Assembly (NCBI RefSeq): GCF_003390395.1
Contig: NZ_QUOV01000001.1
Span: forward strand, 4,278,001 to 4,342,000
Source of the DNA: Thalassotalea euphylliae
Lineage (GTDB): Bacteria > Pseudomonadota > Gammaproteobacteria > Enterobacterales > Alteromonadaceae
DNA length: 64,000 nucleotides
Direction: 5' to 3'
The position numbers and the translations under genes are program-made. The first letter of the stretch is position 1, and every line of letters begins with the position of its first letter. Shown in pieces: positions 63,556 through 64,000 of the stretch. The notes under the pieces were generated by a model. The model made no database searches. It saw only the letters and a program-made list of their open reading frames with translations, and was not told the origin of the DNA.

Positions 63556-64000
<445 letters not shown>

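Overview
The window is a compact, core-gene-dense stretch of a gammaproteobacterial chromosome. Gene order and protein families point to the marine Alteromonadales, most likely a Colwellia/Thalassotalea-type organism. This is inferred from conserved synteny (lptM-lysA-dapF, cyaY/hemCDXY, rhlB/trxA-rho, rsmD/ftsYEX/rpoH, atp-glmU-glmS), abundant c-di-GMP genes, a PEP-CTERM protein and two MITE-like elements. No rRNA, tRNA, CRISPR array, prophage or complete insertion sequence was seen.

Layout. 1-4173 (minus): uvrD (partial), yigB, a DUF484 gene, dapF, lysA, lptM. 4292-11046 (plus): cyaY, then hemC-hemD-hemX-hemY and a membrane diguanylate cyclase. 11139-13339 (minus): ubiD-fre. 13465-15051: a small exported protein, a 268-bp MITE and a periplasmic binding protein. 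15162-16961 (minus): trxA and rho, divergent from rhlB-gppA (plus, 17171-19927). 20041-25683 (minus): one apparent seven-gene operon, tatA-tatB-tatC-unknown-tatD-diguanylate cyclase-hemB. 25841-26154: a second MITE. 26267-32655: an outer-membrane-type protein, a GAF-GAF-GGDEF-EAL protein, rpoH and an EAL-HDOD protein. 32652-36984: ftsX-ftsE-ftsY with rsmD divergent; ftsY carries a 15-copy hexanucleotide array. 36976-44289: CPBP protease, yjaG-like, a large coiled-coil protein, SapC-like, an EamA transporter, a small exported protein and pgi. 44734-48697: PEP-CTERM protein, peptidoglycan-binding-type protein, FMN reductase, DUF6482 and a HAD phosphatase. 48824-55714: a deoR-glmS operon with a consensus promoter and probable autoregulatory site, mltC, an alpha/beta hydrolase and glmU. 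55846-57921: a small periplasmic protein and a two-gene operon of a receptor-tip-like protein and an ODP-type di-iron beta-lactamase-fold protein. 58122-64000 (minus): the ATP synthase operon atpB(partial)-E-F-H-A-G-D-C.

How the genes fit together. Haem synthesis is spread over two operons (hemCDXY and hemB), and each carries its own GGDEF diguanylate cyclase in tight translational linkage. Two further c-di-GMP genes flank rpoH. The cell-envelope theme (glmS, glmU, mltC, ftsEX, tat, lptM) is strong. The ancestral atp-glmU-glmS block is recognisable but has been interrupted by five genes.

Nothing here is unmistakably a new large system. The best candidates for a second look are the receptor-like/ODP pair at 56571-57921, the cyclase-haem operon linkage, the variable Pro-Glu array in ftsY, and the absence of xerC from its usual place.
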